64,000 nt of DNA from Kitasatospora setae KM-6054 (GTDB lineage: Bacteria > Actinomycetota > Actinomycetes > Streptomycetales > Streptomycetaceae). Made by a program: the position numbers and the translations under genes. The stretch's first letter is position 1. Each line of letters opens with the position of its first letter. Below are positions 9,777 through 19,225 of this stretch, in pieces. The stretch is taken from the NCBI RefSeq assembly GCF_000269985.1, contig NC_016109.1, forward strand, positions 3,844,001 to 3,908,000. Reading direction: 5' to 3'. The notes under the pieces were generated by a model. That model searched no databases and was not told the DNA's origin. It worked only from the letters and a program-made list of their open reading frames with translations.

Positions 9777-10526
9777 ATGACAGCAGACACCGGCACCGTC
9801 CCGGGTGCCACCGCCCCCGTCGTCACCCAGGCGGTGATCCTGGCCGGCGGGCAGGGCTCCCGGCTGCGGCCGTACACCGATGACCGGCCCAAGCCGCTGG
9901 TGGAGATCCCCGGCACCGGGACGCCGATCATCGGGCACCAGCTGGAGTGGCTGGCCGCCGAGGGCGTCACCGACGTGGTGATCTCCTGCGGCCACCTCGC
10001 CGAGGTGCTGCAGGAGTGGCTGGAGCAGGCCGACCTGCCGCTCCGCACCCAGACCGTGGTGGAGGCCGAACCGCTGGGCCGCGGCGGCGGGTTGAGGTAC
10101 GCGGCGGCCGCCCTGCCGCGCCCCGCCGAGCCCTGGTACGCCACCAACGGCGACATCTGGACCAGGTTCAGCCTGCGCGAGATGGCCGCCTTCCACCACG
10201 AGCGGGCCGCCGTGGCGACCCTGGCGCTGGCCCGGCCGCGGATCCCGTGGGGCGCGGTGGAGACCGACCGGTTCGGCAACGTGCTGGACTTCATCGAGGC
10301 CCCGCCGTCCCCGTTCCTGATCAACGCGGGCCTGTACGTCTTCGCGCCGGGCTTCCGCGAGCTGCTGCCCGAGGTCGGCGACCACGAGCGGACCACCTTC
10401 CCGCAGCTCGCCCGCGACCGCCGGCTGGCCGGCTACCAGCTCCCGCAGGGCTGCTACTGGCGGGCCATCGACACCGCCAAGGACCTCACCGAGGCCGCCA
10501 AGGAGCTCGCCGCGTCCCGCACGTGA
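9777..10526 (+). CDS. NDP-sugar nucleotidyltransferase (NTP_transferase family)
   Basis: About 249 residues. The N-terminus has LAGGQGSRLRPYTDDRPKPLV, the nucleotide-binding loop of sugar-phosphate nucleotidyltransferases (RmlA/ManC/GalU superfamily), followed by EWLAAEGVTDVVISCGHLAE and TNGDIWTRFSLREM, with the metal-binding aspartate in GDI. It should activate a sugar phosphate as an NDP-sugar; the substrate cannot be told. It lacks the C-terminal beta-helix of GlmU or GlgC. ATG at 9777 is chosen; an in-frame GTG at 9768 is possible. A terminator follows. Confidence 0.88.
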   Translation: MTADTGTVPGATAPVVTQAVILAGGQGSRLRPYTDDRPKPLVEIPGTGTPIIGHQLEWLAAEGVTDVVISCGHLAEVLQEWLEQADLPLRTQTVVEAEPLGRGGGLRYAAAALPRPAEPWYATNGDIWTRFSLREMAAFHHERAAVATLALARPRIPWGAVETDRFGNVLDFIEAPPSPFLINAGLYVFAPGFRELLPEVGDHERTTFPQLARDRRLAGYQLPQGCYWRAIDTAKDLTEAAKELAASRT

Positions 10527-10584
10527 GGCAGCCGCGCGCCCGAAGACGCCCCCGGAACGCCACGAGAACGCCCCGAGAACGCCC

Positions 10585-10628
10585 GCAGGGCCCGGTACCA
10601 CGGGGGAAACCCCGGTACCGGGCCCTGC
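10585..10628. terminator. bidirectional hairpin terminator
   Basis: A perfect 15-bp stem GCAGGGCCCGGTACC/GGTACCGGGCCCTGC has further G/C pairing in the loop (GGGG-AAA-CCCC). It lies between two convergent genes and can serve both. Confidence 0.85.
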
Positions 10629-10652
10629 GGGGCGTCCGGACGGCCCGGCCGG

Positions 10653-12293
10653 TCAGGCCGCGCCCACGGGCCGCTGCGGGCTCATGCCGAGCTCCAGCAG
10701 CGGCGGCCCGCTGCCCAGCAGCCCGCCGATCACCCCGTGCGAGGGCTGCGCGGTGCGCGGGGTGCCCGCCGGGGCGCCGCCGTTGCCGGTGCCGCCGGCC
10801 GAGCCGCCGTTGCCGGTGCCCGAGCCGCCGCCGGAGCCCGCGGTGGGGGCGCCGGCGCGCGGGCTCGGCGCGGTGCCGCCGCCGCCGGCCGGGGTGCTGC
10901 TCGGCTTGGGCTTGGCGCCGCCGCTGCGGCTGGGCGAGGGCGAGGGGGTGGACGAGGCGGGGGCCTTGCCCTGGCCGGTGGTGGCGCTGGGCGACGGCGT
11001 GGGCGAGGGGGCCGACGGGGACGGCGACGGGCTGTTGCTGGGCCAGACCGGGGAGCCGTAGTCGGTGGGCCGCTTGGCCGGCGCCTTGGGGTCGCCGGTG
11101 CGGACGGCCGCGCCGAGCAGCGAGCCGGACAGCAGGGTCAGGCCGACCACCACCGCGGTGACGACGCCGCGCCGGCGCAGCATCCGCCGCCGGACGGCAC
11201 CGGGTTCGGCGGGCCCGTGCCGGCGGAACGCCTCCAGGGCGATCCGCCCGTCCAGCGAGGCGAACGGGGCTCCGGCGATCAGCAGCGGGCTCCAGGCCGC
11301 GAGGAAGATCAGGTCGGGGGTGTCGTAGACCGGCACCGCCTTCCAGCTCACGGTGAACAGCAGCGCCGCGGAGAGCGCCATCGCGGTGCCGGCCGCCAGC
11401 CGCTGCCACAGGCCCAGGATGGACAGCACGCCGACCACGATCTCCAGGAAGGAGACCGCGAGCCCGGCGCCGACCGGGTGGGCCATCGCGAAGTCCAGCA
11501 GCGGCTGGGCGACCTTCCACGGGTGCAGCGAGGACAGCCAGCGCATCATCGAGCCGCGCTCGCCGCCGTCGAAGTACACCGGGTCGCACAGCTTGCTGAA
11601 CCCGGCGTACACCGACAGCGAGCCGAGCAGCACCCGCAGCGGCAGCAGCACCAGGCCGAGGTCGACCCGGCGGCCCGGGTACCAGGCGTGCCTGGAGCCC
11701 TCGCCGAGCGACGGCACCTCGGGCAGTTCGCCCTCGGGCTGCCAGCTGCGGCCGGCCCCGATCCGGACCGACTCGTCCAGCACCTCGGGCACGCCGACGT
11801 GCGGGGTCTCGCCCGCCGCCGGGCCGGTCGGCCCGTACTGCCGGGGGACGCCCTGCACCTGCTGGGTGTCGTCGTCGGCGAAGCCCTTGGCGGGCGCGGG
11901 CACGGTGCTCAGCCGGACGGCTTCCAGCAGCTGGGTCGCGGCGGTGTCGCCCGGCCCGGCCTGGCCGCTCCAGGCGGTGACCACCCGGGCCTTGCGGCGC
12001 GGCGCCGCGCCGGTGACCGAGGCGGCGGTGATCCCGGCCAGCGCGGGCACCGACGAGACGGGCACCACGATCTGCGGGGTGACGCCGCCGCGCAGGCCGT
12101 ACGGGTCACCGAAGGCGGCACCGGCCGGGGCGTCGATCATCGGGGCCACCGGGGCGGAGAGCCTGACCCGGAAACTGGCCTGGGTGCTGCTGAGCCTCGA
12201 CGGGTCGGACGGCACCCGGACCGTGTTGAGGACCGGTCCGTCGTCTATCCCCGCGGGGCGCTGCCCGAGGCGCAGAGGTGTTCTGGTGTCCAC
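10653..12293 (-). CDS. DoxX-family membrane protein with long disordered ends
   Basis: 546 residues. About residues 1-200 are a low-complexity cytoplasmic region. A DoxX-type domain follows (GRRVDLGLVLLPLRVLLGSLSVYAGFSKL, then three more hydrophobic helices through DTPDLIFLAAWSPLLIAG, about 205-345). A further helix at about 385-405 is followed by a Pro/Ser/Gly-rich tail of some 130 residues. DoxX proteins are integral membrane proteins linked to redox and thiol stress; the biochemical role here is unknown. The start is GTG at 12293; the GAGGGG just before it is unusually close, so the true start may differ. It is conserved in this core block. Confidence 0.82.
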   Translation of the reverse strand: MDTRTPLRLGQRPAGIDDGPVLNTVRVPSDPSRLSSTQASFRVRLSAPVAPMIDAPAGAAFGDPYGLRGGVTPQIVVPVSSVPALAGITAASVTGAAPRRKARVVTAWSGQAGPGDTAATQLLEAVRLSTVPAPAKGFADDDTQQVQGVPRQYGPTGPAAGETPHVGVPEVLDESVRIGAGRSWQPEGELPEVPSLGEGSRHAWYPGRRVDLGLVLLPLRVLLGSLSVYAGFSKLCDPVYFDGGERGSMMRWLSSLHPWKVAQPLLDFAMAHPVGAGLAVSFLEIVVGVLSILGLWQRLAAGTAMALSAALLFTVSWKAVPVYDTPDLIFLAAWSPLLIAGAPFASLDGRIALEAFRRHGPAEPGAVRRRMLRRRGVVTAVVVGLTLLSGSLLGAAVRTGDPKAPAKRPTDYGSPVWPSNSPSPSPSAPSPTPSPSATTGQGKAPASSTPSPSPSRSGGAKPKPSSTPAGGGGTAPSPRAGAPTAGSGGGSGTGNGGSAGGTGNGGAPAGTPRTAQPSHGVIGGLLGSGPPLLELGMSPQRPVGAA

Positions 12294-12433
12294 ACCCCTC
12301 TAACCGGGTGACGGGCCCGGAGGACACTCTCCCGGGTGGATTCCCGGAGAGGATTTGAAGTGATCATGGGAAAACCGATCGGGCCCGACCGGACCCGACC
12401 GGTTCCCCCACGAAAACGACGGGACGGACGGCG

Positions 12434-13426
12434 TCAGCGCTTGGCGCGCAGCCGGGCGGCCTCGTACAGCACGATGCCCGCCGCGACGCCGGCGTTCAGC
12501 GACTCGGTCTGGCCCGGCATCGGGATCCGCACCAGCAGGTCGCAGGTCTCCGACACCAGGCGGGACAGGCCCTTGCCCTCGGAGCCGGCCACGATCACCA
12601 CCGGCCCGTTCAGCGCGTCCAGGTCGCCGATCTCGGCCTCCCCGTCGGCGGCCAGGCCGACCACCATCACGCCGGCCTTCTGGTACGACTCCAGCGCGCG
12701 GGTCAGGTTGGTGGCGCGCGCCACGGGCAGCCGCGCCGCCGCGCCGGAGGAGGTCTTCCAGGCGCCCGCGGTCATGCCGGCCGCCCGGCGCTCCGGGATC
12801 ACCACGCCGTGCGCGCCGAACGCGGCGGCGGAACGGACCACGGCGCCGAGGTTGCGGGAGTCGGTGACGCCGTCCAGCGCGACGATCAGCGCGTCCTGGC
12901 CGGCGTCGGCCGCGCCCTCCAGCAGGTCGTCGGGGTGCGCGTACTCGTACGGCGGGACCTGCAGCACCAGGCCCTGGTGGTTCAGGCCGCCGGTCATCTG
13001 GTCCAGCTGGGCGCGCGGCGCCTCCATCAGCGGGACGCCGCGCTCGTTGGCGGCCTGGAAGGCGTCCCGGACCCGGTCGTCGGTGTCCAGGAACTGCTGC
13101 ACGTACAGCGCGGTCGCCGGGACGCCGCCCTGCAGCGCCTCGACCACCGAGTTGCGGCCCACCACCAGCTCGGCCGCGCCGGCGCCGCCGCGCCCGCTGC
13201 GCGAGCCGGCGCCGGAGCGGCGCATGCCCGCGCGGGACTTCGCGTCGCGCTCGCGCTTGAGCGCCGCGTTGGCGGCGCGCTGCTTGGGGTGTCCCTTGCG
13301 GGCCTCGCCGGGCGGGGTCGGGCCCTTGCCCTGGAGCGCCTTCCGGCTGTGGCCGCCGGTACCGACACTCGCGCCCTTCTTCGATCCGGCGTTGCGTCGG
13401 TTCCTGCGCTGGCTGTTGCCGGCCAT
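12434..13426 (-). CDS. rlmB: 23S rRNA (guanosine-2'-O-)-methyltransferase RlmB
   Basis: A 330-residue SpoU/TrmH-family methyltransferase. The first 85 residues are a basic, disordered extension (KGASVGTGGHSRKALQGKG, KGHPKQRAANAALKRERDAK) common in actinobacterial RlmB. The substrate-binding domain follows (LVVGRNSVVEALQGGVPATALYV). The catalytic SPOUT knot has motifs DGVTDSRNLGAVVRSAAAFG, IVAGSEGKGLSRLV and IPMPGQTESLNAGVAAGIVLYE. It methylates G2251 of 23S rRNA in the peptidyl-transferase loop by family analogy. It sits next to cysS on the same strand, as in related genomes. Confidence 0.93.
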   Translation of the reverse strand: MAGNSQRRNRRNAGSKKGASVGTGGHSRKALQGKGPTPPGEARKGHPKQRAANAALKRERDAKSRAGMRRSGAGSRSGRGGAGAAELVVGRNSVVEALQGGVPATALYVQQFLDTDDRVRDAFQAANERGVPLMEAPRAQLDQMTGGLNHQGLVLQVPPYEYAHPDDLLEGAADAGQDALIVALDGVTDSRNLGAVVRSAAAFGAHGVVIPERRAAGMTAGAWKTSSGAAARLPVARATNLTRALESYQKAGVMVVGLAADGEAEIGDLDALNGPVVIVAGSEGKGLSRLVSETCDLLVRIPMPGQTESLNAGVAAGIVLYEAARLRAKR

Positions 13427-13519
13427 GGCTGTACTTCCTGTCTCTGCGTCTGCTTCGTGCGTCGGGGCCGCACCCCTACAAAGGTACGGCCCCTGCGCGC
13501 CCCGGAGGGCTACTGGTTG

Positions 13520-14914
13520 TTACTGACCGATCGTCCAGCGCGGGCCGGACGGGGTGTCCTCGACCGCCAGCCCGGCCGCGCCGAGCTGGTCGCGGATCGC
13601 GTCCGCGGTCGCGAAGTCCTTGCGGGCGCGGGCCGCCTGGCGCTGCTCCAGGACCAGCCGGACCAGCGCGTCGACCACGCCGGTGAGCTCCTCGCCCTGG
13701 CCGGCGCCGTCGGCCCACTGCTCGTCCAGCGGGTCCAGGCCGAGCACGCCGAGCATCGCCCGGACCTCGGCCAGCCGGGCCGCGGTCGACTCCTTGTCGT
13801 CCGCGCCGAGCGCGCTGTTGCCCTGCCGGACGGCGGTGTGCACCACGGCGAGCGCCTGCGGGACGCCCAGGTCGTCGTCCATCGCCTCGGCGAAGGCCGG
13901 CGGCACCTCGGGCGCCGGGTCGACCGGGCCGCAGCGCTCCACGGCCCGCTCGATGAAGCCCTCGATCCGGGCGAACCCGGTCTCGGCCTCGCGCAGCGAC
14001 TCCTCGCTGTACTCGATCATCGAGCGGTAGTGCGGGCCGGCCAGGTAGTAGCGCAGCACGATCGGCCGCCAGCGCCGGACCATCTCGGAGACCAGCACCG
14101 AGTTGCCCAGCGACTTCGACATCTTCTCGCCGGCCAGCGTCACCCAGGCGTTGTGCACCCAGAAGTTGGCGAAGTCGTCGCCGTACGCCCTGGACTGGGC
14201 GATCTCGTTCTCGTGGTGCGGGAAGATCAGGTCGAGCCCGCCGCCGTGGATGTCGAACGCCCGGCCCAGGTACTTGTGCGCCATCGCGGAGCACTCCAGG
14301 TGCCAGCCCGGCCGGCCGCGGCCCCAGGGCGTCTCCCAGCTCGGCTCGCCGGGCTTGACGGCCTTCCACATCGCGAAGTCGCGCGGGTCGCGCTTGCCGG
14401 TCTCGTTGTCGCCGGCCGGCTGCCGCAGGTTCTCCAACTCCTGGTTGGAGAGCTCCAGGTAGTCCGGGAAGGTGGTGACCGCGAAGTACACGTTGCCGTC
14501 GGCGGCGTACGCGTGGCCGCGCTCGATCAGCCCGCGCATCATCTCGATCATCTCGGGCACGTGCCCGGTGGCCCGCGGCTCGACGCTCGGCGGCAGGCAG
14601 CCGAGGGCGGCGTAGCCCTCGCTGAAGGCGCGCTCGTTGGCGGACGCGATCTTCCACCAGTCGGTGGACTGCTCGCGCCCCTTGGCGATCACCTTGTCGT
14701 CGATGTCGGTGACGTTGCGGACGAACGTGACGTCGTAGCCGCGGTAGCGGAACCACCGCTGCATCACGTCGAAGTTCAGGCCGGACCGGATGTGCCCGAT
14801 GTGCGGCGGTGCCTGGACCGTGGCGCCACACAGGTAGATCGAGACACAGCCCGGCACCAGCGGGACGAAGTCGCGTACCTGGCGGGTCATGGTGTCGTAC
14901 AGGCGAAGGCTCAC
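13520..14914 (-). CDS. cysS: cysteinyl-tRNA synthetase
   Basis: 464 residues, class I synthetase. HIGH is at residues 38-41 ([10 protein letters not shown]), preceded by zinc-ligand Cys29; KMSKS is at 264-268 ([10 protein letters not shown]); [10 protein letters not shown] is the second zinc-site region; the end is an anticodon-binding helical domain. It charges tRNA-Cys. GTG at 14914 (reading [11 protein letters not shown]) is preferred to an upstream GTG because homologues begin at this point. The order rlmB-cysS-PPOX-ispF-ispD on one strand suggests a loosely coupled operon. This is CysS rather than the related mycothiol ligase MshC, judged by length and gene neighbourhood. Confidence 0.93.
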   Translation of the reverse strand: MSLRLYDTMTRQVRDFVPLVPGCVSIYLCGATVQAPPHIGHIRSGLNFDVMQRWFRYRGYDVTFVRNVTDIDDKVIAKGREQSTDWWKIASANERAFSEGYAALGCLPPSVEPRATGHVPEMIEMMRGLIERGHAYAADGNVYFAVTTFPDYLELSNQELENLRQPAGDNETGKRDPRDFAMWKAVKPGEPSWETPWGRGRPGWHLECSAMAHKYLGRAFDIHGGGLDLIFPHHENEIAQSRAYGDDFANFWVHNAWVTLAGEKMSKSLGNSVLVSEMVRRWRPIVLRYYLAGPHYRSMIEYSEESLREAETGFARIEGFIERAVERCGPVDPAPEVPPAFAEAMDDDLGVPQALAVVHTAVRQGNSALGADDKESTAARLAEVRAMLGVLGLDPLDEQWADGAGQGEELTGVVDALVRLVLEQRQAARARKDFATADAIRDQLGAAGLAVEDTPSGPRWTIGQ

Positions 14915-14980
14915 AGCGACCAGGGTAGTGGGCGGCGGGGGGTGCCCCGCCACCTTCCCGCCCCTTTGTCGTGCCCTCGT

Positions 14981-15376
14981 TCAGCCGATGTTCCCGACGA
15001 TCTTGCGCGGGCTGAGCCGGACCACCACCCGCACCGCGTCCGGCCCGTCGAAGCGGTAGTCCTCACCTCGGTACTTGCGCGACAGCTCGTCGATCAGCTC
15101 CCGGCCGCCCTCGGTGGTCATGGTGACCTCGCCGCGCGCCTCGAAGTAGGTGTACGGATCGGCCGCCGGGTTGACCAGCAGGCTGATCCGCGGGTCGCGC
15201 AGCAGGTTGAGGTGCTTGCGGCGGCCCTGGACGGTGGAGAACAGGATGTCGTCCCCGTCCCGCCGCACCCAGACCACCGACGACTGCGGACTGCCGTCGG
15301 GCTGCACCGTGGACACCACGGCGTAGCTCTTCGCGTCCAGCAACTCCTTGACCTTGTCGCCGAGTTCGACGCCCAT
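14981..15376 (-). CDS. PPOX-class (F420/FMN split-barrel) oxidoreductase
   Basis: 131 residues of the pyridoxamine-phosphate-oxidase-like split barrel. The pattern KSYAVVSTVQPDGSPQSSVVWVRRDGDDILFSTVQGRRKHLNLLRDPRISLLV is typical of the actinobacterial PPOX-class F420-dependent enzymes, which reduce unsaturated substrates, but a FMN- or haem-binding role is equally possible. ATG at 15376 has an upstream AGGAGGA. It lies between cysS and ispF on the same strand. Substrate unknown. Confidence 0.85.
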   Translation of the reverse strand: MGVELGDKVKELLDAKSYAVVSTVQPDGSPQSSVVWVRRDGDDILFSTVQGRRKHLNLLRDPRISLLVNPAADPYTYFEARGEVTMTTEGGRELIDELSRKYRGEDYRFDGPDAVRVVVRLSPRKIVGNIG

Positions 15377-15420
15377 TCGTCCTCCTGTGCCTGGTTCCTG
15401 ACGGTCGGTCGGAAATCAGG

Positions 15421-15918
15421 CTAGGACGCGGGCCGTTCGTAGACCAGCGCCGTGGCGATCGCGGCGAGTCCCTCTGCCCGGCCGGTCAGGCCGAGGCCGT
15501 CGGTGGTGGTGCCGGAGACCGAGACCGGGGCGCCGACCGCCGCCGACAGCGCGGCCTGCGCTTCGGCGCGCCGCCTGCCGACCTTCGGGCGGACGCCGAT
15601 CACCTGCACCGACACGTTGCCGATCTCGAAGCCGGCCTCCCGGACCAGCCGGGCCGCCTCGGCCAGCAGCGCCACCCCGGCCGCGCCCGCCCACTCGGGG
15701 CGGGAGGTGCCGAAGTGCGCGCCCAGGTCGCCGATGCCGGCCGCGGAGAACAGCGCGTCGCAGGCGGCGTGCGCGACCACGTCGGCGTCCGAGTGCCCGG
15801 CCAGGCCGGTCTCGCCGGGCCAGTCCAGGCCGGCCACCCGCAGCGGGCGGCCCTCCTCGAAGGCGTGCACGTCGGTGCCGATGCCGACCCGGGGGACGAT
15901 CGGGCGGTCAGTAGCCAT
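15421..15918 (-). CDS. ispF: 2-C-methyl-D-erythritol 2,4-cyclodiphosphate synthase
   Basis: 165 residues, the fifth enzyme of the MEP isoprenoid pathway; it cyclises CDP-ME-2-phosphate with loss of CMP. The signature GIGTDVHAF at residues 11-19 (metal-binding Asp and His) and [29 protein letters not shown] are intact. The C-terminus carries the trimer-core region [26 protein letters not shown]. The start ATG at 15918 overlaps the last 11 bases of ispD, so the two genes are translationally coupled, a common arrangement. Confidence 0.95.
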   Translation of the reverse strand: MATDRPIVPRVGIGTDVHAFEEGRPLRVAGLDWPGETGLAGHSDADVVAHAACDALFSAAGIGDLGAHFGTSRPEWAGAAGVALLAEAARLVREAGFEIGNVSVQVIGVRPKVGRRRAEAQAALSAAVGAPVSVSGTTTDGLGLTGRAEGLAAIATALVYERPAS

Positions 15919-16642
15919 CGGTGGCCCTCCGGCGGGCGAGTACGGCCTCGGCGAGCACGAGGTCCAGCGGACGGGTCACCTTGAACGCCTCCTCGTGGCC
16001 GGGCACCACGACCACCCGGCCGCCGAAGCGCTCGATCAGCCCGGCGTCGTCGGTCACCTCGACGCCCTCGGCCAGCGCCCTGCCGTGCGCCTCGACCAGC
16101 CCGGGCAGGTCGAAGCCCTGCGGGGTCTGCACCGCGCGCAGCGCGGCGCGGTCGGGCGTGTCGAGCACCGGCTCCGGGCCGGACGGCTGCGGCTCGACCC
16201 GCTTGACGGTGTCGGCCAGCGGCACCGCGGGCACCACCGCCCCGGCCCCGGCGCGGACGGCGGCGGCCACCGCGTCCACCACCTCGACCGGCACCAGCGG
16301 GCGGGCCGCGTCGTGCACCAGCACCACCCGGGTGCCCTCCGGGACGGCCGCCAGGCCGAGCCGCACCGACTCCTGCCGGCTGGCGCCGCCGGGCACCACC
16401 CGGACGTCCTTGCCGTCCAGGCCGTGGCTGTCCAGCAGCGAGACCACCTCGGCCACCCCGTCCGGCGGGGCGCAGACCACCACCAGGCCGACCGCCCGGC
16501 TGCGGGCCAGCGCCCGGACGGCGTGCACCAGCAGCGGCACGCCGCCGAGTTCGCGCAGCGCCTTGGGGGCGCCGGGGCCGAGTCGCTCGCCGCGCCCGGC
16601 GGCCGGGACGACCGCCGCCGCGAGCTGTACTGAGGCGTTCAG
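15908..16642 (-). CDS. ispD: 2-C-methyl-D-erythritol 4-phosphate cytidylyltransferase
   Basis: IspD makes CDP-methylerythritol from MEP and CTP. The motifs [19 protein letters not shown] (CTP-binding loop), [24 protein letters not shown] and [12 protein letters not shown] are complete. No ATG or GTG lies between the conserved start and a distant ATG. A CTG at 16642 sits six bases after GAGGAG and gives a 244-residue protein of normal length, so I use it. A longer form from an ATG near 16780 would add a basic, low-complexity extension. The gene overlaps ispF by 11 bases. Confidence 0.9.
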   Translation of the reverse strand: MNASVQLAAAVVPAAGRGERLGPGAPKALRELGGVPLLVHAVRALARSRAVGLVVVCAPPDGVAEVVSLLDSHGLDGKDVRVVPGGASRQESVRLGLAAVPEGTRVVLVHDAARPLVPVEVVDAVAAAVRAGAGAVVPAVPLADTVKRVEPQPSGPEPVLDTPDRAALRAVQTPQGFDLPGLVEAHGRALAEGVEVTDDAGLIERFGGRVVVVPGHEEAFKVTRPLDLVLAEAVLARRRATDGY

Positions 16643-16782
16643 GTTTGGCTCCTCGGTAGTGATGGGTATGGCCCGTCCCGAGCGCGGATGACGCGAGCGG
16701 GCAGGCCCCCTTCCTGACTGCACGTTAGTGGAACCGCGCCCGCCGTTCCGCCATGCCACCGACCCCTTTCCGGGCATGGCGA

Positions 16783-16818
16783 AGCGCCCGAGGTGCCGTT
16801 CGGGCACCACCGGGCGCT
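16783..16818 (-). terminator. hairpin terminator between carD and ispD
   Basis: Arms AGCGCCCG-A-GGTGCC and GGCACC-AC-CGGGCGCT form a 14-bp stem with a small bulge. It lies about 120 bp downstream of carD on the minus strand and upstream of ispD, so it probably ends the carD transcript. Confidence 0.6.
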
Positions 16819-16936
16819 GCGTCAAACCTGGATCGACCGGGCTCATCGACCGGGCTTCAGGGCCTGGACGGCCCGGTGGGACGGCACTCGGCAGGACGAC
16901 ACCGAGCACGCCGCGCACCGAGCAGGGCGGGACGGC

Positions 16937-17419
16937 TCAGGAGGCGAGGACCTCGTCGAGCAGTGTCTCGGCCTTGTCCTCGTTGGTGTTCTCGGCGAGT
17001 GCCAGCTCGCTCACCAGGATCTGACGCGCCTTGGCCAGCATCCGCTTCTCGCCGGCGGACAGGCCGCGCTCGCGCTCACGGCGCCACAGGTCGCGGACGA
17101 CCTCGGCCACCTTGATCACGTCGCCGGAGGCGAGCTTCTCGAGGTTCGCCTTGTACCGGCGAGACCAGTTGGTGGGTTCTTCGGTGTACGGTGCCCGGAG
17201 CACCTCGAAGACGCGGTCCAGGCCTTCCTGGCCCACCACGTCGCGGACGCCGACGAACTCGGCGTTCTCCGCGGGAACGCGAAGCGTCAGATCTCCCTGC
17301 TGCACCTTCAGCACCAGGTAGGTCTTGTCCACACCTTTGATCTGGCGAGTTTCGATGGCCTCGATCAGCGCAGCCCCGTGATGGGGGTAGACCACCGTGT
17401 CGCCAACCTTGAACGTCAT
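16937..17419 (-). CDS. carD: CarD-family RNA polymerase-binding regulator
   Basis: 160 residues. The N-terminal Tudor-like RNA-polymerase-interaction domain starts [19 protein letters not shown] and includes [21 protein letters not shown]. The C-terminal helical domain ([29 protein letters not shown]... [16 protein letters not shown]) contacts the upstream fork of the open promoter complex. CarD stabilises open complexes at rRNA and many housekeeping promoters and is essential in mycobacteria. Its position beside ispD/ispF and phoPR is conserved. ATG at 17419 has AAGGGG upstream, and a TATTCT-like -10 lies further upstream on the minus strand. Confidence 0.95.
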   Translation of the reverse strand: MTFKVGDTVVYPHHGAALIEAIETRQIKGVDKTYLVLKVQQGDLTLRVPAENAEFVGVRDVVGQEGLDRVFEVLRAPYTEEPTNWSRRYKANLEKLASGDVIKVAEVVRDLWRRERERGLSAGEKRMLAKARQILVSELALAENTNEDKAETLLDEVLAS

Positions 17420-17793
17420 GTGACAGGACCCCTTCCGTGGCTTTCCAGAATAACACGCTTTTCGGCTGACTCGAAGGGCGTTTTCGCAGGTCAGGGCCGG
17501 TCCCAGGGCTTGACAACCACCCCCGTCGCATGCTGCGACCGGTGTTCGATCCGGGCTTCCCGCAGGTCGGAGGCGGTCTGGTCGCACGGCGAAACCTCTG
17601 GTCACATGCCCGAAACCATGATTGGATCTTGAGTTTTTGCCCACGACGCGCCGGACGCCCCGGATCGTGATCGGACCGCGACACGGGGCCACCCCGTGAG
17701 AGCCGGATATGTGCGGTCGGTAGTCTGACCCTCGACCACCGACCGTGATCCGTTTTCCGCTGGATCGTCCCCCACCAAGGAGAAGTCGCCGCC
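17420..17793. promoter_or_regulatory. divergent promoter region, carD / lipoprotein
   Basis: 374 bp without a gene between divergently transcribed genes. On the minus strand TGTTATTCT near 17449-17457 looks like a -10 for carD. On the plus strand TTGACA at 17510-17515 resembles a -35, but I see no clear -10 at the right spacing. AAGGAGAAG before 17794 is the ribosome site of the lipoprotein gene. Confidence 0.4.
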
Positions 17794-18468
17794 GTGAGCC
17801 GGAGCCTTCGACGCGGCGCTGCCGCCGCCATCGTCCTCGCCGCGATCGTTCCGCTGGCCGCCTGCGCCGCGGGCAACGACGCGAGCACGCTGGAGATCAA
17901 GCCGGACAACGCGGCCACCTCGATCGCGGGCAAGGTCAAGCTCAACAACATCGTGGTGGTCACCCCGGCCGGCACCGCGGGCGAGTACAAGGGCGCGGCG
18001 GCCGTCACGGTCAACATCGCCAACACCGGCACCAGCGACGAGGTGCTCACCTCGGTGAAGATCGGCGACACCGCCGCCAAGCTGACCGGTGCGGACGGCG
18101 CCGCCGTCACCAGCATCCAGATCAAGGCCGGCCAGTCGGTGCTGCTCGGCGGCACCGGCAACCCGACCGCCCAGATCGCCTCCTCCGACCTCTCGGTCGG
18201 CGGCTACGCCACGACCACCTTCGGCTTCCAGCAGGCCGGCGAGGTCTCGGCCGACGCCAACGTGCAGCCGGCCGTCGGCCACTACGCGGGCTTCGGCCCG
18301 AAGGCCGCCGCCAGCCCGTCCGCCGCGGCCTCCGGGTCCGCCGCGGCTTCGGCCGGCGCGTCGGCCGGCGCGTCCGCGACCGCGTCGGCCCCGGCCGGTG
18401 CCACCGCGAGCGGCTCGGCCTCCGCCCCCGTCAGCCCGTCCGGCTCGGCCTCGGCCTCGGCGCGCTGA
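17794..18468 (+). CDS. secreted lipoprotein (DUF461-like)
   Basis: 224 residues. A basic start, a hydrophobic stretch and the lipobox LAAC (Cys24) mark a lipoprotein. The mature part ([27 protein letters not shown]... [21 protein letters not shown]) is a beta-sandwich of the type seen in DUF461 and copper-chaperone-like PCu(A)C proteins, but the Met/His copper ligands are not evident. The last 55 residues are an Ala/Ser linker, oddly at the C-terminus. GTG start with AAGGAGAAG upstream. It lies next to phoPR in this core block; a role in phosphate stress is a guess. Confidence 0.85.
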   Translation: MSRSLRRGAAAAIVLAAIVPLAACAAGNDASTLEIKPDNAATSIAGKVKLNNIVVVTPAGTAGEYKGAAAVTVNIANTGTSDEVLTSVKIGDTAAKLTGADGAAVTSIQIKAGQSVLLGGTGNPTAQIASSDLSVGGYATTTFGFQQAGEVSADANVQPAVGHYAGFGPKAAASPSAAASGSAAASAGASAGASATASAPAGATASGSASAPVSPSGSASASAR

Positions 18469-18482
18469 CGCACCCCGCCGCA

Positions 18483-18516
18483 CGCGAAGGGCCCCGCCGA
18501 GGCGGGGCCCTTCGCG
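18483..18516. terminator. bidirectional hairpin terminator
   Basis: A perfect inverted repeat (CGCGAAGGGCCCCGCC, then GA, then its complement) gives a very stable 16-bp stem between the convergent lipoprotein gene and phoP. Confidence 0.88.
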
Positions 18517-18532
18517 CTGTGCCGGGCCGGGT

Positions 18533-19225
18533 TTACGGCTCGAACTTGTAGCCCAGGCCGCGGACCGTGACCAGGTAGCGCGGGGCGCCCGGGTCCGGCT
18601 CGATCTTCGCCCGCAGGCGCTTGACGTGGACGTCCAGGGTCTTGGTGTCGCCGACGTAGTCCGCGCCCCAGACCCGGTCGATCAGCTGCATCCGGGTGAG
18701 CACCCGGCCCGCGTTGCGCAGCAGCATCTCCAGCAGGTCGAACTCCTTGAGCGGCAGGTCGACCTTGGCGCCGTCCACCGTCACCACGTGCCGGTCGACG
18801 TCCATCCGGACCGGGCCGGCCTCCAGCGCGCCCGGGGCGGCCGCGCCGTCGGCGCCGCCGTCCTCGCCGCGGCGGCGGAGCACCGCGCGGATCCGGGCGA
18901 CCAGCTCGCGGGTGGAGTACGGCTTGGTGACGTAGTCGTCGGCTCCTATCTCCAGGCCGACCACCTTGTCGATCTCGCTGTCCTTCGCGGTGACCATGAT
19001 CACCGGGACGTTGGAGCGGACCCGCAGCTGGCGGCAGACCTCGGTGCCGGGCAGGCCCGGCAGCATCAGGTCGAGCAGGACGAGGTCGGCTCCGTTGCGC
19101 TCGAACTGCTCCAGCGCGTCGGGGCCGGTGGCGGCGACCGCCACCTCGAAGCCCTCCTTGCGGAGCATGTACGACAGGGCGTCGCTGAACGACTCCTCGT
19201 CCTCGACCACCAGTACACGGGTCAC
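18533..19225 (-). CDS. phoP: response regulator PhoP
   Basis: 230 residues, OmpR family. The receiver domain has acidic residues near the N-terminus (VVEDEES), phospho-acceptor Asp52 (LVLLDLMLPG), and Lys in VTKPYS. The winged-helix DNA-binding domain (LPLKEFDLLEMLLRNAGRVLTRMQLIDRVWG... DVHVKRLRAKIEPDP) is complete. GTG at 19225 has GGAGG upstream and overlaps the phoR stop by 4 bases (GTGA). The phoU gene divergent from phoR is the arrangement of the Streptomyces PhoR-PhoP phosphate-starvation system; regX3 is the mycobacterial name. Confidence 0.92.
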   Translation of the reverse strand: MTRVLVVEDEESFSDALSYMLRKEGFEVAVAATGPDALEQFERNGADLVLLDLMLPGLPGTEVCRQLRVRSNVPVIMVTAKDSEIDKVVGLEIGADDYVTKPYSTRELVARIRAVLRRRGEDGGADGAAAPGALEAGPVRMDVDRHVVTVDGAKVDLPLKEFDLLEMLLRNAGRVLTRMQLIDRVWGADYVGDTKTLDVHVKRLRAKIEPDPGAPRYLVTVRGLGYKFEP

